From Saturnia japonica (taxonomy: Eukaryota > Arthropoda > Insecta > Lepidoptera > Saturniidae): 64,000 nt of DNA. The position numbers and the translations under genes were made by a program. The stretch covers positions 6,014,001 through 6,078,000 of the forward strand of contig CM065309.1 in NCBI GenBank assembly GCA_033032175.1, written 5' to 3'. The notes beneath the pieces are model-generated. The model did not search any database and was not told the DNA's origin. It worked only from the letters and a program-made list of their open reading frames with translations. Below are positions 32,806 to 44,742 of the stretch, piece by piece. Positions within the stretch are counted from its first letter, which is position 1, and each line of letters opens with the position of its first letter.

Positions 32806-35800
32806 ATGGATGAACAAAGAGTTCGGCCTTTCGATTCATTTGAACAATTATACAAAATGTTGGTAGTAACCGGATACTATAGGAATTATAAACCAAAAAA
32901 TAATTTTCTACGAATATGTCATCAGATATATAGACCTATTTCATTTATAATAGCCATCATGTATAATTTACAGCATATTATATACATTTTAAAGGTAAGT
33001 ATAATCATAAATTTATAACTCTAATTAATAGGATAAAAAGAATTTCATTCAGATAAGAATAAATTGAATTTAAAAAAATATAATTAAGTAATAAAAAAAT
33101 ATTAAAGTTTATAATCACCACATTGAAGTAAATGGTATGATACTCAATGTAATATTATTAAAGATAATTAGCAAAATTACACAAAAATCAACCACTTCAG
33201 CAATAGACGATACGGTTGCGGACAGTTTAAACATTTCATGGAAAATAAATAAGCTGTTATTGTTTTAAACTGGAGTATATTTAAGATATAGAAAAGGTAG
33301 CCCAGGCGTCTTAAACTACAAAATATTACAAGGGCAAGCCAGACGATAATTCTTAACAAATTTCAATTCATGTCCAAAAATAAGCCCAGGTTATTCTTGT
33401 CTGTTTAAAAATCATTACACATATGGCGGTATGAAGTAAGAAGGGCTGACTGTTAAGCGGAAAGTAAATTCTAAATCTAATGAGAATATAATATAATAAT
33501 AATAATTGGAAAATAATTGTGTACATAATAATAATTTACTTTTGCTCTACAGTCAAATAACGATAACAACAAAAGGCTAGAAGGGCTCATGATTGAGATT
33601 CCACAAATTAATTTGCTCTCAAAATTGCTTACATTTAATTTACAAAGTTCAAGAGTTGACAAAATCAATGAACTCATAAATGGTAAGTCAAAGGCCACTT
33701 CATTTGGCATACTAATTGGCAGATGGATTATTTAGTTATTTATTTATTCCTATTATAAATTTTATGTTCTCTACAATGAAAACAGATGTGATTTTTCTAT
33801 TCAGTATTACTGAAATATTTCAGTATATAATCAAGGTTAGGCCAAATGGCCACATGGCTGGGTATTTGTGAAATACAATGTAAAGTAGTTTCCAAAACTT
33901 CACAGAATCGCTAAAATTACTAGCAGAAGATAAAAGAAGTATTGCAAAAAAATTGATGGATCAAAGATCTTTAGTATCCCTTCCATTCAATTCACTCTTG
34001 TTTCCACCTTACGATATTTTTTCTTAAAATGGAGATTTTCTGTATTCAGTCATTGTTCATCAAACAAAATTTCAAGGCTGGTTTAAATTTTCAGATCCCA
34101 TTTTTGCTGCAAACGGCGAGAATGATAAAGAAATCATATTAAGGAATAAATACGAATTATATCGGTTGACGAAAATAACAAACATATGTGTAACAATTGC
34201 AGGCATATGCTGGGCTATATCATATTATATTCAGAGGAGTCGTGATCAATCTTATATCATACCAATTTATACACTGTTTGAAGTGAATTCATGGACTACG
34301 TAACTTTTTATTTATGTTATTTTACAATTCAATAAAAATTTAAAGACAATATTATAAGTATACATAACATCATTTAAACATGTTAAAAATAAAACAAAAA
34401 CAAAAAATTGTAAAAAAATAAGTGATCATTTAGCCTTCAATTAGCACCTCACTTTTTAGAATTGAATCAGTAGTTCCAGAATTACTTTCTACAAACATAT
34501 TCACAAACTACCTCTTTATAAATAGTATGTATATTGTAGATTTAATATTTGTGTATTTTAGGTAATTTAATTATAAATAATTTTGCAGATTCACATGTAC
34601 AGTACTTTTGCAAACTTTGCCGTTGTTGTGGGTAGGGTTCGGTCACCTTACATTAGATTGCCTTGTAGCAGCTTATTTTTCCCAAGCGCAAGTACAATTG
34701 AAGATAATAAAGCACAATTTGCAGCATATTTTTGATAAAAAGCATATGTATTTTAGAACCCGTTTTCAATATAAAGATTTGGGAGATAGGAAACTACGCG
34801 AACGATTTGTGTACTATATAAAGCGATATGAAAAAGTTGTTTGGTGAGTCATTAATATATTGTACTTCTTAACTGATTTCTGCCAATGTTTGCTATGTAT
34901 TTATACTTTTTAAAATTTATAGTAACATGCCATTTTTAGGTTGACTTTAATTATGAAAGTTCCTTATATAATGATATTCAGTACTTTAGTACATACTTCA
35001 AAAGATCTTAGACTAATTGAACCAGGCCAGAATCAGTTGCTTAATTTATGTTTGATACGTTGAATGTATACATTACTGGTGATGCATGTGAAAATATTAT
35101 TTAAATATTGTTTGTTATATATTCATACAATATTCTAAAGCGCACATTATTGTTTTCGCCTTTAAAAAAATGCAATGAACATGTTTTACAGTGTGCATAT
35201 TTATAATATCTATAGTATGGTATGGAATCTCACTGTGTCTTTAAATTTCTGTATTTATTTTTAATTTCAGGTACACAAACGAAGTGAATCGACTTTTCAA
35301 TCCGTCTGTATCGTTTCAATTCTGCACATCTTCAGCCACAATTTGTATGACTATTTACAGAATGAGCGATGTAAGATTTTGTGTTGACTTTGTAGTTTCT
35401 ATAATATTCAACATTTTAATGTAACAACCTCCACAGTAGCACGCTAGGTATGTCACGTTCCGGGATGAGCCAGTGTACCTGTACCCGGTAGTAAGCCCGT
35501 TAGAGTTTTTTTTTGATTTGTCGCTTTTCAGAATCAGTCAGAGTATATCCAGTTTGCCGAGAGGCTTACATGAGGGCATGAGAACAACAACCGACGATAG
35601 ATTAGATTGTATTGTAGTGTGCTTCTGTTTACTGAAAGCACAGTGGCATTAATTTCCCGTGCTATTTATTATTAAAAAAAAAATTTTGGTTGGTATTTGC
35701 AGTCTGACATATTTTATCGACTGTTTTTGCTCATATCTCATTAATTTAAATATAAAATTGTTTTGGAAACATAATAAGAAGAACCTAAGTACTAACTAAG

Positions 35801-38262
35801 CAGTCTCAATGAAGTTGATAAAACTGATTAAAATCGTCGGTTAAGTAAACAATTAACTACCTACACCGATCAAGAAGCGACTGTTATAATGTGTTTTCGA
35901 CGTACTACACCATCAAGTGTCCTGCAAATGATCTCGATTTTATTTAACAAAAAACATATATTATTTCCTGTATGAGTAGCTGGGTTGCAAAGGAAGACTG
36001 AACATCAAATAATGAATTTTTATACTATAGAAAATTTTAGCTAATAAAGAACTGCTTATTTTTGTGTCGAATAATAACTATTTTGGACCTTAATTCCTTA
36101 TTAGGTTTCAAAAGTTACTTTATATTCGCTGTAAAAATATAATAGACATTTGTTTGTACTTTTGTTTCAGACTAACGTGTTATCAGTGAAATTCATGTTC
36201 TTATTAACGCTTTTTGTTATTCTACTGATTCAGGTTTTTATATACTGTTATTTTGGAAATCGTGTTCAATATGAGGTACGTTATTTCTCTATTTATACAT
36301 ATATATTTTTTAAGAATAATATTGTATTTTGTCTATTTTTGAACAAGGTTCATTTATTTTAGAACTGACCGCTACTTATTAAAAAAATGGGATTACTGGT
36401 GGGGATTCAAAATTATCATGTCATTCGAATGTGGAACTCTTTACGTAAACTTATTTATAGTAGTTATGTATTTCAAATTAAATGTGTAAAATACTAAATA
36501 CATTTTTAGGATTTATCCTACCAATATTTACAACATCATAGGGCCGATATTTCAATAGCTAGATAACTTTATTTGAGGACCAATTTCTAAATTTTCACAG
36601 ATTTTCCATAAATTATCTATCAAAACGTTAAAATGATTCCTTAAATAAAGTTATCTGGCTATTGAAAAACCTGCCCTTAAATAAATTAAGTTAAAATATT
36701 CGCCTTATGATACGTTCAATAGAATATACGAGCAGGTGACAGTTCAAAATGCAAAACAGAAATACTTTATTCAATTTAGACCCTAAGATTGCGCTTATGA
36801 ACGTTATAAGACTACCACCGGTTCCGAACACCTCTCAGTCATCGATAGGAGCTAACAAGAAACTCGATCGGGTTTACCAATATATTATTAAATAATTTCT
36901 ATTAACTAGATGTAATTATTATTTACAATTAATAATTTTATTTAGTGGATTTAAAAAGTGGGAGTCATTTCCAGACATCACTATGATTCATATTTTGTGA
37001 AGTTGGCAGTTGGACCTGGATTAAAATATATTTTTATGTCTGATTTCCCGTTTGCTACTGTATAACTAAAGAAATTTTATGTTTTCTGGTTCGACGTAGT
37101 GTAGCAAAACTGTTAAAACAACAATTCTTAAAAATAATGTCTGGAAGTTTTTAGCAGTGGAAAGGAAAAATTGAGAAGCAATCGTTATACCTGTGATTAA
37201 CAGCTATTGTCTGTCTTCGGTTCAGGTCTTATCTTGTGTTACAGAGTCGATTAATAAATACATATATGTATATGAGTGATTGGACGTCGTTGTCTCCACG
37301 TTTTCGTCGCACGGTACTCGGCGCCATGTTGCGTTGGTCGAAACCTTTGAGCATACACGTTGCCGCTGTTATCCCCGTGTCACTTGATACGTTCATTTCG
37401 GTATGATCTTATCACCTTTACTAATAAAAATTTTTTTTACAAAAAATAAAACCAACTGTAATGATTTTTGGAAGTACACTGGTGTATCTACGAAGTAGAA
37501 GGTCCAATGCCAATGAAATAAAAATTGTGTCAAATTTTTGTGGTATGCACCTTTCAACGTAATTAGAATCATCTAAATTGGTTCATAAATGAAGAAGTTA
37601 TGCCTGTACATCCATAAAAAAAACAGTTGAATTGATAAGCTCCTCCTTTTTTTGAAGGGTTAATAAAGAAGTTGGTACAAAGTGGAAACCTGTACATTAA
37701 AGACATTTGGGAAAATACTATTAGGGGTTTAGAATCAGCGACAGGAAATATTTCGAATTTTTGCCCGTATGTCGGTGAATTTTTAAATAAAGCAGAAACT
37801 TTATGACCCAATTTGAAGCAATTTGGTATCATTGCGGTTTAATGTCTGTAATATCATTTAGGATGCATTTTTAACGTATGTATAAATTGCAGCGTTTATT
37901 TATAAAATAAATCGGATATTCACAAAGCGCGAAGCACGTTTAAATCGCCGATATTGAATTTAATACACCCGCATTAAAAAAATATCACTGTTTTTCATGT
38001 AGGTACAAAATTCGACGCGGACGGAGTCGCGGACGTTAGTTATTGTAATAGAGAAACTATGGTTATGGCTAAACCCACATGTTTTAATGTTAGCACTAAA
38101 GCTTTAGACTATAACACAAGAAAAAAAATCAGTTTGAATCAAATAATTACTTAAGTACTAGTGAATTTTGGGCTTCATATTTATTTTAAATTTCAGATTG
38201 TCCGATCTTCATACACGTTATATACAGTGTTGATTACTAAAGAAGGGAATGGAGTGAAGTAA
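32806..38262 (+). CDS. Insect odorant receptor (7tm_6), complete, 8 exons
   Basis: Exons 32806-32994, 33553-33682, 34095-34299, 34589-34843, 35271-35370, 36171-36275, 37245-37400 and 38197-38262 join with consistent phases (0,1,2,2,0,0,0) to 401 codons with no stop before TAA. All introns are GT-AG. The length and the small 3' exons are typical of the family. The first exon is MDEQRVRPFDSFEQLY... Diagnostic parts: a DPIF end of the N-terminal segment, the TM4-loop block LPLLWVGFGHLTLDCLVAA, SATICMTIYRMSD, YCYFGNRVQYE, and the C-terminal MSDWTSLSPRFRR, PLSIHVAAVIPVSLDTF and IVRSSYTLYTVL. Such receptors are membrane ion-channel subunits that pair with Orco in olfactory neurons. The ligand is unknown. 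Confidence 0.92.
35436..35640 (+). repeat. Family V repeat in receptor intron 5
   Basis: CACGTTCCGGGATGAGCCAG followed by GTACCCGGTAGTAAGCCCG and GTCGCTTTTCAGAATCAGTC...CCGAGAGGCTTAC: one shortened unit plus the terminal segment. Confidence 0.6.
36541..36676. repeat. Palindromic MITE-like element, copy 1
   Basis: The left arm GGGCCGATATTTCAATAGCTAG...AACTTTATTT and right arm AAATAAAGTTATCTGGCTATTGAAAAACCTGCCC are imperfect reverse complements over most of the ~135 bp. Related copies lie at 42855-42993 and 44752-44893. Non-coding, in receptor intron 6. Confidence 0.75.
37440..37660 (+). repeat. Dispersed repeat family W, copy 2
   Basis: AAAATAAAACCAACTGTAATG, then ATCTAAATTGGTTCATAAATGAAGAAG and AGTTGAATTGATAAG. 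Same order as 19205-19570. In receptor intron 7. Confidence 0.6.
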
Positions 38263-38688
38263 TAATAACTTAATTGTTAACTATAAATATGCAATGAACA
38301 TTATCTTACTTCATCATCAACAGCATCTTTATTAACAAGAAAAAGAAAAAATATACAATGCACTATACTTTTTTATCCTATTCCCGGTTAACTTAACTAT
38401 TAAATAACTATATGAAAATATTTTGTAATAATATTACTCAAAATTATATTTGTAGTAATTATAAATGTATTAGTTTGTTTGTTGTAAGTAAACGTGTATA
38501 ATTGTAAGTTGTAAGTACTTTCATACTTACCTATCATTTGCAAAATTTATCTATAACCAATAACTTCATGGTGCAACAATTGGTGGACTCTATTCTAGAT
38601 CACAACTGTATGATTATTGGGAGGATTTATAAAATTTTATTGCTATTCATTATTCATACCAAATTAAATATATTAAATACTAGCTGTG

Positions 38689-39165
38689 CCCGTGGCTTCG
38701 TTCGCGTGGACTACAGAATGCCCGCGCGAATTTTGCTCCCCGCTCCCGATTATTTTAAAGACATAAATGCTTATTGTGGGTGTTCCTTAGAAGATATATG
38801 TATACTCTCGCGGACTTTTATGTTGGTATTTTTAATGCCTATAACTATGTAGTACATTAATTTGCTATGTCTTTTATGGTTTACTTAGCATAAGCCATTT
38901 AAGCGCCCGAATTGAATCACCATGACCAGTTTTTTTTTATTTGTACAGGGCCCTAATTCTTATTCTAAAATAAAAGTAGTCTAAGTTACTCCCTGTATCA
39001 TCAGCTATCTATCAGTGAAAGTCCCGTTAAACTTGATCCAACCGTTTCGGAGATTACCCGGAACAAACAGACAGACATTTAAAAAATTGTCTTTTTGTTA
39101 TAAGTGTTTATATACTTTCATATACATTTAGTAAAAAACTGTTATTTTGACATTACAAACAGATC
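38689..39165 (-). repeat. Helitron-like repeat (family L), copy 3
   Basis: The reversed end ACTAGCTGTGCCCGTGGCTTCG starts at 38689, followed by reversed family L blocks (GATCCAACCGTTTCGGAGAT, GGAACAAACAGACAGAC). It lies inside duplication A. Confidence 0.65.
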
Positions 39166-39262
39166 CTGCAGATCCTGATCCTGATTACCTGCAGTTCCGA
39201 TAATAAGTATTATGTATACATTTTTGACTGTTTTATGATGTGTCAATGTATTCTTTTTATGG

Positions 39263-39828
39263 ATTATTCTTTCTTTTTTTTTTTTTTTTTTTTTTATTTC
39301 CAAAATACATAATATATTATTTTCTAGAATCGCCAAACTGAAAAACAGATTATTATATTAAATATTTATTTTAAAAAATGGTGTCTAGTATAAAATGGTC
39401 TTTATTCTCTTCTTAAATGTATTACACTTTCATAGTCTTCTGTTCTCAACATTTTATTATTATGTATTCTCGGTAATATGTACTCAGTTGTTCTTTCTCC
39501 GTAAAAATTACTTGCACTAGGCTCTAGGATTTTTTTTATAGTGGTTGGTCTTAAGTTAATGTGTTTGTTATATACCCTTGGGATAGCATATCTAGACAAA
39601 GAAGAAAAATTTGCAACTGCTATTAAATAAGATACCTTATCATGTACTGGCAAGATATTACATTTTTATATAAAATATATTAATTATAATTTTAATATTA
39701 TAATTATTATTACAAGAATCCTTTGTCTGTTTATCAGCCAAAAGTTTGAGAAACCGTGTCTGTAATGATAAAATTTTGTCTAGGTATGTACGAAATGTAC
39801 GGCCATATATGTACTTAAACAAACACAC
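39263..39828 (-). mobile_element. Poly-A-tailed insertion present only in duplication copy 1
   Basis: Copy 2 reads ATGGATTATTCTCACAGGTT across this point (42360-42382). Copy 1 instead has a run of about 23 T from 39274 followed by about 540 bases. That fits a minus-strand retroelement with its poly-A end at the left. A minus-strand frame of 83 codons (39402-39653) could be the C-terminus of a LINE protein, but no domain was recognised. A deletion in copy 2 is the alternative. Confidence 0.6.
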
Positions 39829-40283
39829 AGGTTATTCTACATTACACCGAACATTTGGTAACTAAGTTCTGTAACGTGTATTTGTCACACTTGACATTGG
39901 CAAAATTGCCTACATAAGAAGAAAGCCAAAATAAAAAAAAAGAACTACTGTCTACGTGCTATTAGAAAAGTTGGCACAATTCTAAAATAATTAGGTATCT
40001 GGAGCACAATTTGTTTTGCTGTTTATTGCACATTTGCATTGATATTAGTTAAAAGATATTAATATAATTTCAATTGATAGCTATTATACCATACTTAAAA
40101 GCAAATAGCTTACTAACAGTAAGGTTTTTCTGGTTGCGCATTAAAATATTCACTAAATGAAAGCATAAGTTATAGGTGCTCAAGGAGCGAGCACAGAAAT
40201 ATAGAAAAGGTGTTTCCGCTAACAAATTTGAACTTAATTTTTCGTAGAAGCTATCTCAAAGGTCAGAGGAAGATGTTACCTAG

Positions 40284-40294
40284 CTATCAGATAC
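40284..40294. repeat. LINE target-site duplication, left
   Basis: CTATCAGATAC (possibly with the next A) abuts the LINE 3' end. It recurs at 44732-44742 beyond the LINE 5' end, and once, unoccupied, at 42832-42842. Confidence 0.8.
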
Positions 40295-40972
40295 ATCATC
40301 ATCATTTCAGCCGCAGGACGTCCACTGCTGAACATAGGCCTCCCCCATAGATCTCCAGAGCGACCGATCTTGTGCGGCCTGCACCCAACGGCTCCCAGCG
40401 ACCTTTATTATGTCGTCTTTCCATCTAGTGGGGGGCCGTCCTACGCTGCTCTTTCCGGTGCGTGGTCTCCACTCGAGAACCTTTCTGCCCCAACGGCCGT
40501 CAGTTATCCGAACTATGTGCCCCGCCCACTGCCACTTCAACTTGCTAATCCTTTTGGCTATGTCGGTTACCTTAGTTTGTCTACGGATCTCCTCATTTCT
40601 GATTCGATCTCGTAGAGAAACACCAAGCATAGCCCTCTCCATAGCTCGCTGAGCGACCTTGAGCTTTCTTATGAGGCCCACAGTGAGTGACCACGTCTCT
40701 GTGCCGTATGCCATCACTGGCAACACACACTGGTCAAAGACTTTCGTCTTGAGGCACTGAGGTATTTTCGACGAGAAGACGTCGCGCAGTTTCCCGAACG
40801 CTGCCCAGCCGAGTTGGATTCGTCGACTGACCTCTTTTTCAAAGTTGGACCTACCTAACTGGACTGTTTGTCCCAGGTAGACATATTCTTCAACAACTTC
40901 TAGACAAGAGTTCCCTACTGATACTGGGGTGGGCACCACATGGATATTCGACATGATTTTCGTCTTGTCCAT
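40295..40972 (-). mobile_element. RTE-type LINE, 3' half
   Basis: The minus-strand 221-codon frame (40972 to 40307) is the C-terminal part of an RTE-like reverse transcriptase protein: YVYLGQTVQLG, CVLPVMAYGTETWSL, KWQWAGHIVR, VLEWRPRTGK, GRPPTRWKDDI and QDRSLWRSMGEAYVQQWTS. The 3' end is an ATGATGATG-type tract at 40295-40306, typical of RTE elements. It is cut off abruptly at 40972. Its first 129 bases (40844-40972) are repeated at 43514-43642 at the edge of the 5' half. Confidence 0.92.
40844..40972 (-). repeat. 129-bp LINE direct repeat, left member
   Basis: From GTTGGACCTACC to GTCTTGTCCAT, apparently identical to 43514-43642. Sequence inside (40973-43513) is non-LINE. It behaves like a long target duplication around an insert. 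Confidence 0.85.
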
Positions 40973-41284
40973 TGCAAATTGCGTTTATTTATAAAATAAA
41001 TCGGATATTCACAAAGCGCGAAGCACGTTTAAATCGCCGATATTGAATTTAATACACCCGCATTAAAAAAATATCACTGTTTTTCATGTAGGTACAAAAT
41101 TCGACGCGGACGGAGTCGCGGACGTTAGTTATTGTAATAGAGAAACTATGGTTATGGCTAAACCCACATGTTTTAATGTTAGCACTAAAGCTTTAGACTA
41201 TAACACAAAAAAAAAAATCAGTTTGAATCAAATAATTACTTAAGTACTAGTGAATTTTGGGCTTCATATTTATTTTAAATTTCA

Positions 41285-41350
41285 GATTGTCCGATCTTCA
41301 TACACGTTATATACAGTGTTGATTACTAAAGAAGGGAATGGAGTGAAGTA
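41285..41350 (+). pseudogene. Duplicate last exon of the odorant receptor
   Basis: It encodes IVRSSYTLYTVLITKEGNGV and the same lysine and TAA as 38197-38262, preceded by the same TTTAAATTTCAG acceptor. No upstream receptor exons accompany it. In principle exon 7 could splice to it and give the same protein with a different 3' UTR. Confidence 0.85.
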
Positions 41351-41766
41351 ATAATAACTTAATTGTTAACTATAAATATGCAATGAACATTATCTTACTT
41401 CATCATCAACAGCATCTTTATTAACAAGAAAAAGAAAAATATACTATGCACTATACATTTTTATCCTATTCACGGATTACTTAACTATTAAATAAGTATA
41501 TGAAAATATTCTGTAATAATAATATTCAGAATTATATTTGTAGTAATTATAAATGTATAAGTTTGTTTGTTGTAAGTAAATGTGTATAAATGTAAGTTGT
41601 AAGTACATCATACTTACCTATCATTTGCAAAATTTATCTATAACCAATAACTTCATGATGCAACAATTGGTGGACTCTATTTTAGATCACGACTGTATGA
41701 TTATTGGGAGCATTTATTAAATTTTATTGCTATTCATTATTCATACCAAATTAAATATATTAAATA

Positions 41767-42287
41767 CTAGCTGTGCCCATGACTTCGCTCAAGTGAACTA
41801 CAGAATGCCCGCGCGAATTTTGCTCCCCCGCTCCCGATTATTTTAAAGACAAAAATGCTTATTGTATGTGTCCCTTAGAAGATACATATATACTCTCCCG
41901 GACTTTTTTGTAGGTCTTTTTAATGCCTATAGTTATGTGGTACATTAATTTGCTATATCTCTTATGATTTACTCAGCGTAAGCACTTAAGCGCTCGATTT
42001 GATTCACCATGACCAGTTTTTTTTTATTTTGCGGAACCCTAATTCTTTTTCTAAAATAAAAGTAGCCTACGTTACTCCCTATATCATCAGCGATCTATCA
42101 GTGAAAGTCCCGTCAAAATCGGTCCAAACGTTTCGGAGATTACCCGGAACAAACAGACAGACAGACAAAAATTTTAAAAATGGTCTTTTTGTTATAGTTT
42201 TCGTATATACTTTCATATACATTTAGTAAAAAAATGTTATTTTGACATTATAAACAGACACTTCAATTTTATTAATTGTATAGATTA
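41767..42287 (-). repeat. Helitron-like repeat (family L), copy 4
   Basis: The reversed ACTAGCTGTGCCCATGAC start and the same block order as 38689-39165. The far end (CACTTCAATTTTATTAATTG) is better preserved here than in copy 3. Confidence 0.65.
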
Positions 42288-42842
42288 TACCTGCAGTTCC
42301 GATAATAAGTATTATGCATACATTTTTCACTGTTTTATGATGTGTCAATGTATTTTTTTTTATGGATTATTCTCACAGGTTATTCTACAGTACACCAAAC
42401 ATTTGGTAACTAAGTTCTGTAACGTGTATTTGTCACACTTGCCATTGGCAAAATCGCCTACATAGGAAGAAAGCCAAAATTAAAAAAAAAAAGAACTACT
42501 GGCTACGTGCTATTAGAAAAGTTTGCACAATTCCAAAATAATTAGGTATCTGTAGCACAATTTGTTTTGCTGTTTATTGCACGTTTGCATTGTTATTTGC
42601 TAAAATATATTAATATAATTTCAATTGATAGCCATTATACCATACTTAAAAGTTAAATAGCTTACTAACAGTAAGGTTTTCCTGGTTGCGCATTAAAATA
42701 TTTACTAAATGAATGAGTTATAGGTGCTCAAGAAGCGAACACAGAAATATAGAATAGGTGTTTCCACTAACAAATTTGAACTTAATTTTTCGCAGAAGCT
42801 ATCTCAAAGGTCAGAGGAACATGTTACCTAGCTATCAGATAC

Positions 42843-43513
42843 AGTTTATTCAAATTACGACCGAGTATCCAATGATCATATACTTTATTTGGGAAATTAT
42901 TATTGAATTTTGACAGATTTTTCATACATTATCTGTCAAAATGTGTAAATTATTTCCCAAATAACGTTATCTGACGATTGAAAACTCAGCCCTTATCAAT
43001 GTCAATGAAAAAGAGATATATATAAAGAGACTTAAAATAGTTGAACGGCAAAGTAATGGCTTTGTAGCTTATAGTAAACACAGTACAATAAAAAAACGTC
43101 TTCCATAGAGAGATCAGCAATCCACCGACGGTCGCCGCTGTTATGCCGGCTCGTAAGCCTCTCAACAATTGGATATACATTGACAGATCCCGAAACGCGA
43201 CAAAATAAAAGACGCCATTCTCATGGGTTTATACCAGTCAGGTACAGATCCCTACCACCTCGCTTCAATACTGGATATACACCGGCTGATCCCGGAACGC
43301 GACAAGACCTACCACCCGGTAAAAGTTGACCTTTTAAACAATTATAAGTGTACAAGGATCGGAAACGACCGACTTTAAAACTGTAACTAATCTTGCGTAA
43401 CTAGTTACAGGTCTAAGCTTGTTAATCGGTTCCATTTGCATCGAAAAAACCAACTCGGACTGTGATAGTTCCGAACGCGCTGCAAGTTGCATTTCGCTGC
43501 GAGCGTTTAAACT
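42843..43513 (+). repeat. Segmental duplication B, copy 1
   Basis: AGTTTATTCAAATTACGACCG onward is matched by 44743-45442 with small indels. Contents: a MITE-like palindrome (42855-42993) and a minus-strand family V repeat (43090-43315) with one unit and the terminal segment. It ends in GCGAGCGTTTAAACT against the LINE. Confidence 0.88.
42855..42993. repeat. Palindromic MITE-like element, copy 2
   Basis: Arms around TACTTTATTTGGGAAAT and ATTTCCCAAATAACGTTATC...TCAGCCC. Same family as 36541-36676. Confidence 0.7.
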
Positions 43514-44731
43514 GTTGGACCTACCTAACTGGACTGTTTGTCCCAGGTAGACATATTCTTCAACAACTTCTAGACAAGAGTTCCCTACTGATACTGGGGT
43601 GGGCACCACATGGATATTCGACATGATTTTCGTCTTGTCCATGTTCATTTTAAGGCCCACCTGTTGAGAAACTTTGTTGAGGCCATGGAGCATTGTGCTA
43701 AGATCTTCCAGCGATTCTGCCATGACTACGATGTCGTCAGCAAATCGAAGGTGAGTGATGTACTCGCCATTAACATTGATGCCGAGTCCTTGCCATTCCA
43801 AGAGCTTGAAGGCGTCCTCTAGAGCGGCGGTAAACAGTTTCGGAGATATTACGTCTCCTTGTCTAACGGCTCTTCTCAAAGGAATTGCCTTCGTGCACTG
43901 CTCCTGTACTCGGACCGACATGGTGGCGTTGTTGTACAAGCACTTCAACACTTCGATATATCGATAGTCAATACGGCACCGCTGGAGAGACTGCAACACT
44001 GCCCAGGTTTCGACCGAATCAAAGGCTTTTTCGTAGTCCACGAACGCTTAGCATAAAGGCAGATTATATTCCTCAGTCTTCTGTATAATCTGCCGTAGCG
44101 TATAGATGTGGTCTACGGTGCTAAAGCCTTTTCGGAAACCGGCTTATTCGGGAGGCTGGAAGTCATCAAACTTGTGCTCGAGACGATTCGTGATGACCCT
44201 CGAAAACAGCTTATAAACATGGCTCAGCAACGAGATGGGCCGATAGTTCTTCAATAAGGTTTTATCACCTTTCTTGAAGAACAGGACCACCACGCTGCCG
44301 CCCCACGTTTCCGGCGTTTTACCCTCGAGTATAACGGAATTAAAGAGCTTCTGCAGGACCTTAAGTACCGGTGTTCCACCCGCTTTAAGAAGCTCTGATG
44401 TAATTCCGTCATCACCCGGCGCCTTGTTGTTCTTAAGCTGTTTAAGGGCCATCCTAATCTCGTACAGGGTGATGTCGGGGATATCTTCGGTATAGTATCG
44501 GGTCAGCTATCGGATCTGTAGCCGGGCTGGTAACAGGGTTAGTTGACGAGGTATATAACTGCCCATAGAACCTTTCGATCTCCCTTAATACCTCTGGCTT
44601 GGTGGACGATACGCTGCCATCATCCATTTTCAGCTTCGTCAACTGGCTCTGCCCAATAGATGCATTCCTTGCGAACACTTTGGAGCCTTTATTCAGATAA
44701 ATTAATAATTATAATTTATAATTTCTATCAA
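43514..44731 (-). mobile_element. RTE-type LINE, 5' part with RT palm
   Basis: The minus-strand pieces run from about 44690 leftward: KLKMDDGSVSSTKPEVLREI (44678-44454), then LKQLKNNKAPGDDGITSELL and LLKNYRPISLLSHVYKLFSR (44452-44144), then MDYEKAFDSVE and HLRFADDIVVMAESL with catalytic FADD (44041 onward), then NMDKTKIMSNIHVV. Frames change between pieces (near 44453 and 44100), so it is inactive. It stops dead at 43514 where duplication B starts. With 40295-40972 it makes up one element. It is probably 5'-truncated at about 44700. Confidence 0.9.
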
Positions 44732-44742
44732 CTATCAGATAC

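Larger units (their letters stand above)
37892..40294 (+). repeat. Segmental duplication A, copy 1
   Basis: It starts GCGTTTATTTATAAAATAAATCGG and is matched by 40981-42842. The first ~400 bp, including receptor exon 8, are almost identical; further right, substitutions and indels reach several percent by eye. This copy has about 565 extra bases (39263-39828). It ends at the LINE target duplication CTATCAGATAC. Confidence 0.92.
40981..42842 (+). repeat. Segmental duplication A, copy 2
   Basis: It matches 37892-40294 without the 565-bp insertion and runs uninterrupted through CTATCAGATAC into duplication B, so it is the empty-site version of the locus. It includes a full copy of receptor exon 8 and a family L repeat (41767-42287). 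Confidence 0.92.

Noticed and set aside
43610..44088. Plus-strand frames of 65-73 codons in the LINE
   Set aside because: Antisense shadows of the reverse transcriptase, which reads clearly on the minus strand with FADD.
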